Positions 17,318-25,980 of a DNA stretch of 64,000 nt are shown here, piece by piece (positions within the stretch are counted from its first letter, which is position 1; every line of letters starts with the position of its first letter). A model generated the notes under the pieces. The model ran no database searches and was not told where the DNA came from. It saw nothing but the letters and a program-made list of their open reading frames with translations. The position numbers were made by a program, and so were the translations under genes. Source of the stretch: Thermaurantimonas sp046299575 (GTDB lineage: Bacteria > Bacteroidota > Bacteroidia > Flavobacteriales > Schleiferiaceae); the NCBI RefSeq assembly GCF_046299575.1, contig NZ_JBKBHX010000005.1, positions 150,259 to 214,258 on the forward strand. Direction: 5' to 3'.

Positions 17318-18745
17318 ATGAACGTAAAAAAAGGAGCTCAGCTCATCCTCGAAATTCAATCAGCAGGCGCTCAAGGAAAGGGTGTTGCACGTACATCCGA
17401 AGGACAAGTAGTTTTTGTGCCTTATGGAATTCCGGGCGATCAAGTAGAAGTAACTGTTATACAATCGAAAAAAAAATTTCTCGAAGCTCAAATTGACAAA
17501 ATTTTAAAGCCATCGCCATCGCGCATCTCTCCAAAATGTTCACATTTTGGCATTTGTGGAGGCTGTAAATGGCAACACATGGATTATGAAGCTCAACTTG
17601 CGCATAAAAAGGCAGAAGTAACCAACAACCTTAAACATCTCGGAGGCCTTCAACTGCCCGAGCCAGACCCGATACTGGGCTGCAGTCAAATATTTGGCTA
17701 CAGAAATAAGGTCGAATTTTCTTTCAGTTCCATGCGTTGGTTGTCAGAGGCTGAGGTAGCATCTCGTAATTTGTATGATCGACGCGCACTTGGTTTTCAC
17801 ATTCCAGGCCGATGGGACAAGGTGCTCCACATCGATTACTGCCACTTGCACGATGCCTATTCAAACGAAATCCGAAATTTTATCTTTAAACAAGCGATTG
17901 AAAACAATTGGAGCTTTTGGAATCCTCGTGAGCAGCGCGGCCTACTTCGCACCATAATGCTGCGAATCAGCTCTACAGGTCAATATATGGTTCTTTTACA
18001 ATTTGGAGAAGACAATCAAAAAGTCATCGATTCATTGCTCAGTCGTTTGTTGAAAGCATTTCCTAAAATTTATACTTTGGTATATGCCGTTAATACTAAA
18101 GGAAATGACGCCATTTACGACCTCAACCTCCAAACTTTCAGCGGACCAGGCTTCATCGAAGAGAAGATGAAAGCCTACAAAGAAGGTGACCCCGATCTCA
18201 TATTCCGAATAAGTCCTAAAAGCTTTTATCAAACCAACTCACTTCAGGCTGAAAAACTCTACAGCCGTGTACTTGACTATCTACAACCTACAGGAAATGA
18301 GAACATTTACGACCTCTACACCGGTACAGGCACTATAGCCCTCTACATGGCAAAGTATGTAAAACGCGTAACAGGCATTGAGTTAGTACCTGATGCCATT
18401 GCAGACGCACGCTCTAATGCTGAGCTTAACGGAATTAATAACATAGATTTTGTGGTTGGCGATATGAAAACAGCCTTTTCTGAAGATTTTATTACTCACT
18501 ATGGGCACCCTGATGTAGTAGTGGTCGATCCGCCTCGTGATGGGATGCATCCCACTGTAGTATCTCAACTACTACGCCTTAATCCACAACGCATAATCTA
18601 TGTAAGCTGTAATAGTGCCACCCAGGCCAGAGACATTGCCCTAATGAAAGACAAATACTCTATAGAATGTTACGGACCTGTCGACATGTTTCCCCACACC
18701 CACCATATAGAAAACGTCGCCTTATTAAAAGCAGTCACTTGGTAG
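17318..18745 (+). CDS. rlmD: 23S rRNA (uracil-5-)-methyltransferase, RlmD/TrmA family
   Basis: A 475-residue SAM-dependent RNA methyltransferase. Residues 1-60 are a TRAM domain. Cys residues in CSHFGICGGCKWQ (near 68-80), plus a later Cys in the HIDYCHLH segment, form the iron-sulfur site of the RlmD type. The SAM site includes DLYTGTGTIALYMA, and the catalytic Cys lies in YVSCNSATQARD with DPPRDGM before it. The protein methylates uracil C5 in RNA; 23S rRNA U1939 is the RlmD target in E. coli. The exact target here is inferred, since Bacteroidota often carry more than one paralogue. Confidence 0.9.
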   Translation: MNVKKGAQLILEIQSAGAQGKGVARTSEGQVVFVPYGIPGDQVEVTVIQSKKKFLEAQIDKILKPSPSRISPKCSHFGICGGCKWQHMDYEAQLAHKKAEVTNNLKHLGGLQLPEPDPILGCSQIFGYRNKVEFSFSSMRWLSEAEVASRNLYDRRALGFHIPGRWDKVLHIDYCHLHDAYSNEIRNFIFKQAIENNWSFWNPREQRGLLRTIMLRISSTGQYMVLLQFGEDNQKVIDSLLSRLLKAFPKIYTLVYAVNTKGNDAIYDLNLQTFSGPGFIEEKMKAYKEGDPDLIFRISPKSFYQTNSLQAEKLYSRVLDYLQPTGNENIYDLYTGTGTIALYMAKYVKRVTGIELVPDAIADARSNAELNGINNIDFVVGDMKTAFSEDFITHYGHPDVVVVDPPRDGMHPTVVSQLLRLNPQRIIYVSCNSATQARDIALMKDKYSIECYGPVDMFPHTHHIENVALLKAVTW

Positions 18746-18874
18746 TGATGCAGTCTTTTTGATCGCATCTCACGCCGTTTAACAAGCTTCCAACGACTTT
18801 TACAAAATTCTTTTGGAGTTAAACAAATTTTAAGAACTTTTGTTATTTTTGTGTTAGCAAATCACAATCTAACG

Positions 18875-19633
18875 ATGAAAGCCGAAACTATCCGAGCCAT
18901 ATCCCTTTTTCATGAAATGGAATTGGCTCCTACTCCTATGGAAATTTACAAATACATCAAAACCGACATCGATTTAACCAATTTTACCTCCATGCTCTTT
19001 CAAATGGCTGAAGATGGAGAACTCGTTTATGAGAACAACAAATACGCTCTGCCAGGCAAAAAATACCTGATCGATACAAATTGGAACAGGGAATTAGAAA
19101 TCCAATATTTTATCAATCAATTTCGCGCGGTAAGCCAATTTTTAAAACTTTTCCCTTTTATCAAAAGTGTTAGTGTCAGTAAAACAAGTTTTTACAACAA
19201 TTCAAACGAAGTTTTTCTGAACTTAATTGTTGAGAAAGACACTGTTTATACAACTTATTACTTTGTAAAAAAACTGCTGAAATATTTTGATAAATATTCC
19301 ATTTTCGACACAAAAATTCTCTTTATACTTACTTCAGATTCTAACATAGAAAAAGAAGACTCTGAAGCTTTTCTGATTCAAGAAGTTCACGAAATTTCCG
19401 GTGATTACAAGTTTAAAAATATTGTGAATGTTCACTTTGAAGATTTAAATAAAAAAACTGATTCGACTTTATCTGGTAAAATCGTTGCTTTTCTGTTTGA
19501 AAAGTATTTAAAGAGAAAATTTGAGCGATTAAGTTTTAAAAGAAAAGGTGTTTTTACTTTCACTAATATTGATCGATTTAAAGAGAAAATTTCTTTTACT
19601 AAAAGTTTAAATCAGCTAATCTACCGAACTTAA
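18875..19633 (+). CDS. Winged-helix protein with degenerate nucleotidyltransferase-like domain
   Basis: A 252-residue protein if it starts at ATG 18875. I prefer that start because a TATTTTTG box (18844-18851) ends just upstream, inside a longer frame that opens at GTG 18851. Residues 1-65 look like a winged helix (ELAPTPMEIYKYIK, EDGELVYENNKYALPG). The next part resembles a Bacteroidota nucleotidyltransferase group in which PFVKMVAVTGS is followed by SDIDL. Here it reads PFIKSVSVSKTS and NEVFLNLIV, so the GS and acidic catalytic residues are missing. Catalysis is unlikely. The gene is AT-rich and its tail overlaps a broken methyltransferase on the other strand. The family link is from memory and moderate. 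Confidence 0.5.
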   Translation: MKAETIRAISLFHEMELAPTPMEIYKYIKTDIDLTNFTSMLFQMAEDGELVYENNKYALPGKKYLIDTNWNRELEIQYFINQFRAVSQFLKLFPFIKSVSVSKTSFYNNSNEVFLNLIVEKDTVYTTYYFVKKLLKYFDKYSIFDTKILFILTSDSNIEKEDSEAFLIQEVHEISGDYKFKNIVNVHFEDLNKKTDSTLSGKIVAFLFEKYLKRKFERLSFKRKGVFTFTNIDRFKEKISFTKSLNQLIYRT

Positions 19634-20456
19634 AGTCACTATTGTCAATACAGCATTATTCTCTCCTATCTTAATGATTTGATCAATAATATTTGAAAAC
19701 AAAAAGAAGGGAGTAAAACCTATAATACCAATTGAGCTCATTAGCTTAACCGAAATTCTATGATCTTTTATCAACGGTACATAAAAAAATAAAAATATTT
19801 CGTGCGAAATGCTGTAAATTTTAAACGCGTATTTTTTATAATAATTAACATTATATCCAGAAGATCGGAGTAAATCTAAGAATTCACACTCTGAATAGAA
19901 TCTTTTAATGTTTACTTCCTTTTCATAATGCTCATAGCTTTCTATAAATTTTTGAAGGAAATTCAGATATCTCTTATAACGAACAGGTTGATATAGGATT
20001 AATTTTCCATTTTACTTCAAAATATTTTTTAATATTTAACAACATTTCCTGATCATTCTCTACATATTGAAGCACGCCAACCATATAAACTAGATCAAAA
20101 TTAACATTGGAAAGTGCAAAAAAATCACTTTCGCTCAAAAGGTGAACATTAGTTAATTTAAAAAAGGTACAAAGTCTTTCAACAAAAACGCGGTTTTCTT
20201 CTCGAACATCGTATCCGAAAAATGTAATTTTTTTATATCGCAATGCAAAAAGAATCAAATGAAGACCCTCTCCAAATCCAATTTCTAAAATCTTTTAAGC
20301 TCGTTGATTTTTGATATGTCTGCTAAATTCGAAAATGAAAATAATGTATCTCGGATAGTAAAGAAGAACATATAAAAAGTAAAACACTATGATCCAAGGA
20401 TGCTCGAGTAATATTTTCGGGTAATGATGAGACTTTAAGACTAGTTTTTTATTCAC
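19616..20456 (-). pseudogene. Broken class I SAM-dependent methyltransferase
   Basis: On the minus strand a coherent protein of about 280 residues can be read from a GTG at 20456 to a TAG at 19618-19616 if two lesions are repaired. An in-frame TAA (complement of 20295-20297) separates HIKNQRA from KILEIGFGEG. A one-base insertion in the A run opposite 20010-20013 shifts the frame between NIKKYFEV and KLILYQPVRYKRYLNF. The core shows SAM motif I (KILEIGFGEG), a following acidic strand (FFGYDV) and DLVYMVGVLQYVEND. The middle part alone is open (20258-19974). The last bases overlap the end of the plus-strand gene. The similarity to methyltransferases is clear; the substrate is unknown. Confidence 0.75.
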
Positions 20457-20543
20457 TGATTTTCAATATTTTAAGAAATCAACACATAAGTTATCGCAAG
20501 CCATTTAACGTAAAATTTAACCCATAGCGTCAGGCGAAGTATG

Positions 20544-20551
20544 TACATTTG
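20544..20551 (+). promoter_or_regulatory. -7 element TACATTTG upstream of parA
   Basis: An exact TAnnTTTG match 18 bases before the chosen parA ATG. No TTG is seen at the -33 distance (sequence there is AATTTAAC). The position favours ATG 20570 over the TTG at 20549, which lies inside the box. Confidence 0.5.
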
Positions 20552-20569
20552 CAATCAAAAATACACTGT

Positions 20570-21361
20570 ATGGGTAAGGTTGTAGCCATAGCCAATCAAA
20601 AGGGTGGAGTAGGTAAGACCACTACAGCGGTGAACTTATCAGCAAGCCTCGGCGTACTAGAACAAAGAGTTCTGCTAATCGATGCTGATCCTCAGGCGAA
20701 TGCCACTTCTGGCCTAGGCGTCGACCCGCAGTCAGTCACTTTGGGCACCTATCAATTAATTGAGCATCAGGTAAATCCTAAAGACGTTATTATAAAAACA
20801 AATACGCCGAATGTATGGCTTATACCTTCCCAAATTGACCTTGTAGCTGCTGAAATCGAGCTTGTAGATAAGGAAAGGCGAGAATACATGCTGCGGGCAG
20901 CCATATCTGAAATTCGTGACGACTTTGATTACATATTAATTGATTGTGCGCCTTCTTTGGGTTTAATCACCATAAATGCCCTTACTGCAGCCGACAGTGT
21001 AATTGTTCCAATTCAATGCGAATATTTTGCTCTCGAAGGACTGGGCAAACTGCTTAATACCATTCGTAGTGTGCAGTCTATTCACAATCCTGATCTCGAT
21101 ATCGAAGGGCTACTCCTTACCATGTATGACTCTCGTTTGCGACTGAGCAATCAGGTAGTGGAAGAAGTTAAAACGCATTTTCAAAACATGGTATTTGAAA
21201 CCATCATTTCACGGAATGTTAAACTTTCAGAGGCACCGTCTTTTGGCGAAAGCATCGTAGTGTACGACGCTACCAGCCAAGGCGCAGTAAATTACCTGAA
21301 CTTAGCGCGCGAATTTTTGAAAAATAACACGGCATCAACAGAAAACTCTACTGCCAAATAG
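20570..21361 (+). CDS. parA: Chromosome partitioning ATPase ParA/Soj
   Basis: A 263-residue ParA when started at ATG 20570. The deviant Walker A motif KGGVGKTTT is near residue 11, switch I is DADPQANAT, and Walker B is YILIDCAPSLGLIT. It lacks the N-terminal HTH of plasmid type Ia ParA proteins, so it is of the chromosomal Soj type. It acts with ParB, whose gene follows 39 bases later, to separate replicated origins. The run parA-parB-DUF5683-dapB-lepB is conserved in many Bacteroidota. In many bacteria parAB lies near oriC, but I see no origin here. Confidence 0.96.
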   Translation: MGKVVAIANQKGGVGKTTTAVNLSASLGVLEQRVLLIDADPQANATSGLGVDPQSVTLGTYQLIEHQVNPKDVIIKTNTPNVWLIPSQIDLVAAEIELVDKERREYMLRAAISEIRDDFDYILIDCAPSLGLITINALTAADSVIVPIQCEYFALEGLGKLLNTIRSVQSIHNPDLDIEGLLLTMYDSRLRLSNQVVEEVKTHFQNMVFETIISRNVKLSEAPSFGESIVVYDATSQGAVNYLNLAREFLKNNTASTENSTAK

Positions 21362-21400
21362 CGTATTTTTGACTTTTTAACGGTATTGACTACTCTAAAA

Positions 21401-22300
21401 ATGGCGGACACTAAAAAACAAGTGCTCGGCAGAGGTTTATCAGCCCTGCTCAAAGACCCAACTACGGACATAAAATCTGCTGCTGATAAAAATGCAGAAC
21501 AACTGGTAGGAGCGGTAGCTGAGATAGATATCGATGCTATTCATCCAAATCCATACCAGCCAAGAACGAACTTTTCGCGCGAAGCTCTCGATGAATTGGC
21601 GCAATCAATAGCACAACTGGGTGTAATACAGCCAATTACAGTTCGTAAGACGGGTTTTAATCAATACGAAATCATCAGTGGTGAACGCCGGTGGAGAGCC
21701 GCCCAAATGGCTGGTCTTAAAACCATACCTGCATATGTGCGACTGGCTGATGACCAAAACATGCTCGAGCTAGCCCTGGTTGAAAACATCCAGCGAGAAG
21801 ATCTCGACCCAATCGAAATCGCTATCAGCTACCGCCGACTCATCGAAGAAATCAACCTAACTCAGGAAAAGCTCAGCGAGCGTGTAGGCAAAAAGCGGTC
21901 TACCGTAACAAACTACCTGCGACTGCTCAAACTACCCGACCTTATACAAGTGGGCCTGCGCGACCGTCTTATCAGCATGGGACATGCACGTGCCCTCATA
22001 AATATCGATGATGAAGAAGCTCAAATTGAGATTTATAAAAAAATCGTAGCAAAAGAACTCTCAGTAAGACAAGTAGAAGAACTTGTAAAGCGCTACAAGG
22101 AAAAAGGAGAGCTCGAATCAGATCGAAATCAATCTAAGAAACAAATAGATGAGGAATTAGACGCCATCAGAGAAGTACTCTCCCGCGCGCTGCGTACCAA
22201 AGTGGAAATCAGCAAAAAACCCGATGGCAAAGGACGAATCGTTATCAACTTTGAAGACGCAAACGACCTGGAAAGAATACTTGCCATCGTGCAGCAGTAA
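21401..22300 (+). CDS. parB: Chromosome partitioning protein ParB/Spo0J
   Basis: A 299-residue ParB from ATG 21401; a TTG at 21386 would add five residues. Residues 1-20 hold the ParA-contacting segment with LGRGLSALL. The CTP-binding N domain has NPYQPR and the ISGERRWRAAQ motif. The HTH region LSERVGKKRSTVTNYLRLLKLP follows, then GHARAL. The C-terminus is a dimerisation domain. It binds parS sites. I looked for the canonical parS (TGTTNCACGTGAAACA) around the gene by eye and did not find it. Confidence 0.96.
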   Translation: MADTKKQVLGRGLSALLKDPTTDIKSAADKNAEQLVGAVAEIDIDAIHPNPYQPRTNFSREALDELAQSIAQLGVIQPITVRKTGFNQYEIISGERRWRAAQMAGLKTIPAYVRLADDQNMLELALVENIQREDLDPIEIAISYRRLIEEINLTQEKLSERVGKKRSTVTNYLRLLKLPDLIQVGLRDRLISMGHARALINIDDEEAQIEIYKKIVAKELSVRQVEELVKRYKEKGELESDRNQSKKQIDEELDAIREVLSRALRTKVEISKKPDGKGRIVINFEDANDLERILAIVQQ

Positions 22301-22304
22301 AGCT

Positions 22305-22913
22305 TTGCGATCGCTGTGTATTCTTCTTTTAATGGGTTTTCTTACAAACGCTCAGGGTCAAATAGACTCTTTAGAAAGAAAGAGGCCATCGCAAAAAAAT
22401 CATATCATATCAAGAATTTTTAAAAACCCTGAGCGCCACTCTGTACAACGAGCGGTAGTTTATAGCGCTATAGTTCCGGGTCTTGGTCAGGTGTACAACA
22501 AAAAATACTGGAAGGTCCCAATCGTGTATGCTGCACTTGGCGCTTCAGGATACTTCGTTTTAGAAAATGACCTGCAATATCGCTACTATTACGGCGGTTT
22601 AGAGCGCTTGGTACTCGATAGCGTCGATATTTTTGAAGGTAGATATTCGCCACAAAACCTCATCTTTATTGCCAATACATACAGACGCTGGCGCGACCTA
22701 TCGGCACTGCTCTTTGTGGCTGCATATGGACTTAATATACTTGACGCTTACGTAGATGCACATTTTTATTACTACGACATATCTGACAAACTCAGTCTTC
22801 ACATAAAACCGAGCTTTCTGCAAGTTAATACAGCTTTTATCCCGGGAGTGCAGATTACTTTTATTTTTGACTCCGGAATCTCAAAAAAATCACAAAACCT
22901 AGTTCAGTTTTGA
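22305..22913 (+). CDS. DUF5683 membrane/exported protein
   Basis: About 202 residues from TTG 22305, four bases after the parB stop. This start gives a clean signal peptide (RSLCILLLMGFLTNAQG); the frame is open further upstream inside parB but that part is not signal-like. The domain contains SAIVPGLGQVYNKKYWKVP, a motif of DUF5683, followed by hydrophobic helices (PIVYAALGASGYFVL, LSALLFVAAYGLNILDAYVDAHF). DUF5683 genes commonly sit between parB and dapB in Bacteroidota. The function is unknown. Confidence 0.8.
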   Translation: MRSLCILLLMGFLTNAQGQIDSLERKRPSQKNHIISRIFKNPERHSVQRAVVYSAIVPGLGQVYNKKYWKVPIVYAALGASGYFVLENDLQYRYYYGGLERLVLDSVDIFEGRYSPQNLIFIANTYRRWRDLSALLFVAAYGLNILDAYVDAHFYYYDISDKLSLHIKPSFLQVNTAFIPGVQITFIFDSGISKKSQNLVQF

Positions 22914-23620
22914 AAATAATACTCATCGGATACGGAAAGATGGGAAAGATGATCGAATCCCTTTCCCTTGATACACAAGACGAAATCATTGCCCGCATTA
23001 CCAAGACTGAAGACATAGCTGCATATTCGAATCAGGCCGATGTAGCTATAGAATTTACAAGGCCAGAAGCAGCCGTTGACAATATTCATGAATGCTTCAG
23101 GGCTGGCATTCCTGTAGTTTCCGGCACTACCGGATGGTTTCAGCATTTACCTAAAGTTATCGAATTGGCTGAACAATACGGAGGTGCATTACTGTATTCG
23201 TCGAACTTTAGCATTGGGGTACAGCTATTTTTTAAGATTACAAACAAAGTTTCAGAAGTCTTATCCACTTTTTCGCAATACTCTCCAAGTATTCGCGAGA
23301 TCCACCATACGCAAAAACTTGATGCTCCCAGCGGCACAGCAATCACACTTTCGCAACTGATGTTGCCACACTACCCCCACTTAAGAGGCTATTCGCTCAA
23401 TGAATCTGAAGAAAACACGCTTAGAATAAATGCAATTCGCGAAGGGGATATTACTGGGATTCATGAAGTAAAGTTTACTTCTAATGTAGATGAGATAACC
23501 TTGAGGCACGAAGCGTTTTCACGTGTAGGTTTCGCTCAAGGGGCTCTGGCTGCTGCCCGGTGGATTATAGGGCGAAAGGGTGTTTTTACAATGGATGATA
23601 TGCTTAACATAAACTTTTAA
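22910..23620 (+). CDS. dapB: 4-hydroxy-tetrahydrodipicolinate reductase
   Basis: A 236-residue DapB, a normal size for Bacteroidota. The N-terminal nucleotide-binding motif is IGYGKMG. VSGTTGW lies near residue 70 and the substrate site EIHHTQKLDAPSGTA near residue 135, including the catalytic His-His and the Lys. It reduces 4-hydroxy-tetrahydrodipicolinate in the diaminopimelate/lysine path, which feeds peptidoglycan. It starts at TTG 22910, overlapping the stop of the preceding gene (TTGA), so it is translationally coupled. Confidence 0.95.
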   Translation: MKIILIGYGKMGKMIESLSLDTQDEIIARITKTEDIAAYSNQADVAIEFTRPEAAVDNIHECFRAGIPVVSGTTGWFQHLPKVIELAEQYGGALLYSSNFSIGVQLFFKITNKVSEVLSTFSQYSPSIREIHHTQKLDAPSGTAITLSQLMLPHYPHLRGYSLNESEENTLRINAIREGDITGIHEVKFTSNVDEITLRHEAFSRVGFAQGALAAARWIIGRKGVFTMDDMLNINF

Positions 23621-23632
23621 CTGCATACGCAC

Positions 23633-25285
23633 ATGCATCAAAGCAATTTTCTGACTTTTTTTATCATTCTGGAGGTCTTTACATTTCTGTACACATTCCG
23701 CTTTTATCAGGCAGCTGGCCGTAAGGCATGGGAAGCAGCAATACCAGTGTATAAAACCTATGTGCTGCTTAAAATTATTAAAAGACCAACCTGGCAAATA
23801 TTTCTCTTTTTTATTCCGGTAGTCAGCAATCTCATGACCCTTGTAGCTTTATATGAACTTCTCCACGTATTTAACTACCGCAAGTGGAAAGACTTTTGGA
23901 CCAGTGTAATTACCCTTGGTGGATACTTGCTCTACTTGCAACTTTCAACACAACTCCGGTACGTGGGCCGCGATAATGCCTACATCAAAAAGCACGTAGG
24001 CGAAACACTGAACTCCCTTGTCTTTGCAGTGGTGGTGGCATCTGTTCTGAGAGCTTTCACCTTCGAAGCCTATGTAATCCCCACACCATCCATGGAGAAG
24101 ACACTACTTGTAGGCGATTTTTTATTTGTAAGCAAGATGCACTACGGCAATCGACTTACTATTACCCCACTCTCTATACCCTTGATGCACAGCAAAATAC
24201 CTTTGCTAAATTTCGACTGCTTTGTCGATTGGGTACAGCTTCCCTATATCCGATTGCCCAAATTTCAAGACATAAAACGCTTTGACAATGTGGTTTTTAA
24301 CTGGCCAATGGAGAGCGACTTACCCATTGACAAGAGGATGAACTATATCAAGCGATGTGTGGGCCTACCCGGCGATACGCTTGAGATAATTGACCGCGAG
24401 CTAATTATCAATGGCCAAAAACCCACCTACCCTGACCGCACCAGATTGCAATTTGAATACTTCGTGCGCACCAATGGTGCTCCGTTCAACAAACGCATAC
24501 TGCATGATAAACTCGATATTTACTACTCAAAAGACCTTGTACCGGGCGAAAATGACTTTTCACAAGTAAGGCAAATCAATCAAAACGAATATTTGGTCTT
24601 TATTCCGGAAGATAAGGTTGACCAATTTAAATCCCTACCAAATGTTGAAGAAGTAATACCCGTAATAGCTCCACGAGAGCCAGGTTCCTATGAATCCAAT
24701 GCGCCCTTAGTTTTAAAGAACTACATAGACCGCTACCTCGTTCCAAACAGTGAGATGTTTCCGAACCGTTTCCACTCCGACATTATCAAATACGCCAATA
24801 CTAGAGATAACTACGGGCCTGTGTACATTCCAAAAAAAGGAGCTACTGTACAAATTTCGCCTGACAACATTGAGTGGTACGAGCGCATTATCTCTGTCTA
24901 TGAGGGAAATGAACTGCAAGTAACTGATAGCCTCATTTACATCAATGGTAAACAAGCTGATTCATATACGTTTAAGCAAAACTATTATTGGATGATGGGC
25001 GACAACCGCCACAATTCGCTTGATTCGCGCTATTGGGGATTTGTACCCGAAGATCACATCGTCGGTAAGCCTGTATTTATCTGGATGAGTTATGACAAAA
25101 CCGCTGAAAAACTCACTGATCGAATACGCACAAAACGCGTTTTCACAACGGTTCATGGCGAAGGAAAACCGAGGTCATACTTCTGGCATTTTGTAGTGGT
25201 AGTCGCTGTGCTCAATTTGCTTTGGAAATATGTGATTAAAAAGATCAGAGACAAGAAGCGCAATCTGCCGGAAAAGACGATTTAA
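23633..25285 (+). CDS. lepB: Signal peptidase I
   Basis: A 550-residue signal peptidase I, long as is usual in Bacteroidota. It has three hydrophobic segments before the catalytic domain (near 6-24, 55-80 and 125-142) and a C-terminal membrane segment. The catalytic Ser is in IPTPSMEKTL (Ser153), the general-base Lys in MNYIKRCVGLPGD near residue 240. The late box MGDNRHNSLDSRYWG is present. Two inserted regions separate the boxes. It cleaves signal peptides of Sec-exported proteins at the outer face of the inner membrane. The gene is the last of the par-dapB run. Confidence 0.95.
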   Translation: MHQSNFLTFFIILEVFTFLYTFRFYQAAGRKAWEAAIPVYKTYVLLKIIKRPTWQIFLFFIPVVSNLMTLVALYELLHVFNYRKWKDFWTSVITLGGYLLYLQLSTQLRYVGRDNAYIKKHVGETLNSLVFAVVVASVLRAFTFEAYVIPTPSMEKTLLVGDFLFVSKMHYGNRLTITPLSIPLMHSKIPLLNFDCFVDWVQLPYIRLPKFQDIKRFDNVVFNWPMESDLPIDKRMNYIKRCVGLPGDTLEIIDRELIINGQKPTYPDRTRLQFEYFVRTNGAPFNKRILHDKLDIYYSKDLVPGENDFSQVRQINQNEYLVFIPEDKVDQFKSLPNVEEVIPVIAPREPGSYESNAPLVLKNYIDRYLVPNSEMFPNRFHSDIIKYANTRDNYGPVYIPKKGATVQISPDNIEWYERIISVYEGNELQVTDSLIYINGKQADSYTFKQNYYWMMGDNRHNSLDSRYWGFVPEDHIVGKPVFIWMSYDKTAEKLTDRIRTKRVFTTVHGEGKPRSYFWHFVVVVAVLNLLWKYVIKKIRDKKRNLPEKTI

Positions 25286-25344
25286 AAAATCGTCTTCAAA
25301 AATAATTCTTCCTTCAAAAGGGGATATCAATTAAAATTTTAGGA

Positions 25345-25950
25345 ATGCCAACAAACACGATAGGTTTTCCTCCCTTCTTGTTTCCCTCTACCTCGTGGTT
25401 TAGCAAATGGTTGAAAAACACAGATAAATGCATTGTGACAGATTGGCCCTGGCAAAAGCAATCAGCCTTTAATCGCTTTTACATCGATGGGCCTAATGGT
25501 CAGCAAATACTTACTATACCTGTAAAACATCCCGAAAGGGATTCATTAGTAAGTCAGATTCAAATTTCCTATCACATCGATTGGCCATCACTACATTTAA
25601 AAACTCTGCATTCCACTTACAATAACAGTCCTTTTTATGAATTTTTGCAAAATAATCTTGCAGATTTATATAAAAATCGACCGGTTTACTTAATTGAATT
25701 TGTTCTTCTTTCAATCGATTTGTGTCTTTATTGGTTAAAAGAAAAAAAAACTGAAAAATGTGATCAAAAGACCTCTCAATTACTTCAACTAACTGATATT
25801 GAGCTAAAAAAGGGATTTTTTGCCGATGAAAGGACCAAAGAATACACTCAAGTTTTTTCTTACAAAAATGGCTTTTTGCCAAACGTGTCGTGTATGGATT
25901 TAATATTCAACGAAGGTCAATTAGCTAAGGCTCATCTGATTGACCTTTAA
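25345..25950 (+). CDS. WbqC family protein
   Basis: A 201-residue protein whose N-terminus IGFPPFLFPSTSWFSKWL and following YFIDGPNGQQILTIPVKH-type sequence fit the WbqC family. Such genes occur in O-antigen loci and, in Bacteroidota, downstream of lepB. The biochemical role of WbqC is not settled; a glycan or sugar-nucleotide link is assumed. All of the conserved N-terminal half is present. The C-terminal third is rich in Lys and less conserved. Confidence 0.8.
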   Translation: MPTNTIGFPPFLFPSTSWFSKWLKNTDKCIVTDWPWQKQSAFNRFYIDGPNGQQILTIPVKHPERDSLVSQIQISYHIDWPSLHLKTLHSTYNNSPFYEFLQNNLADLYKNRPVYLIEFVLLSIDLCLYWLKEKKTEKCDQKTSQLLQLTDIELKKGFFADERTKEYTQVFSYKNGFLPNVSCMDLIFNEGQLAKAHLIDL

Positions 25951-25966
25951 ATAATTGATATTTTTG
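25940..25966 (+). promoter_or_regulatory. Promoter before SH3-domain gene
   Basis: TTG (25940-25942), a 16-base spacer and TATTTTTG (25959-25966) precede ATG 25981. The spacer is one base shorter than the usual range. The element overlaps the end of the WbqC gene. Confidence 0.5.
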
Positions 25967-25980
25967 CAAAAAAAGAAATA

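Noticed and set aside
20457..20548. parS site or origin of replication near parA
   Set aside because: No canonical parS palindrome and no DnaA-box cluster were found by eye. dnaA is not in the window.
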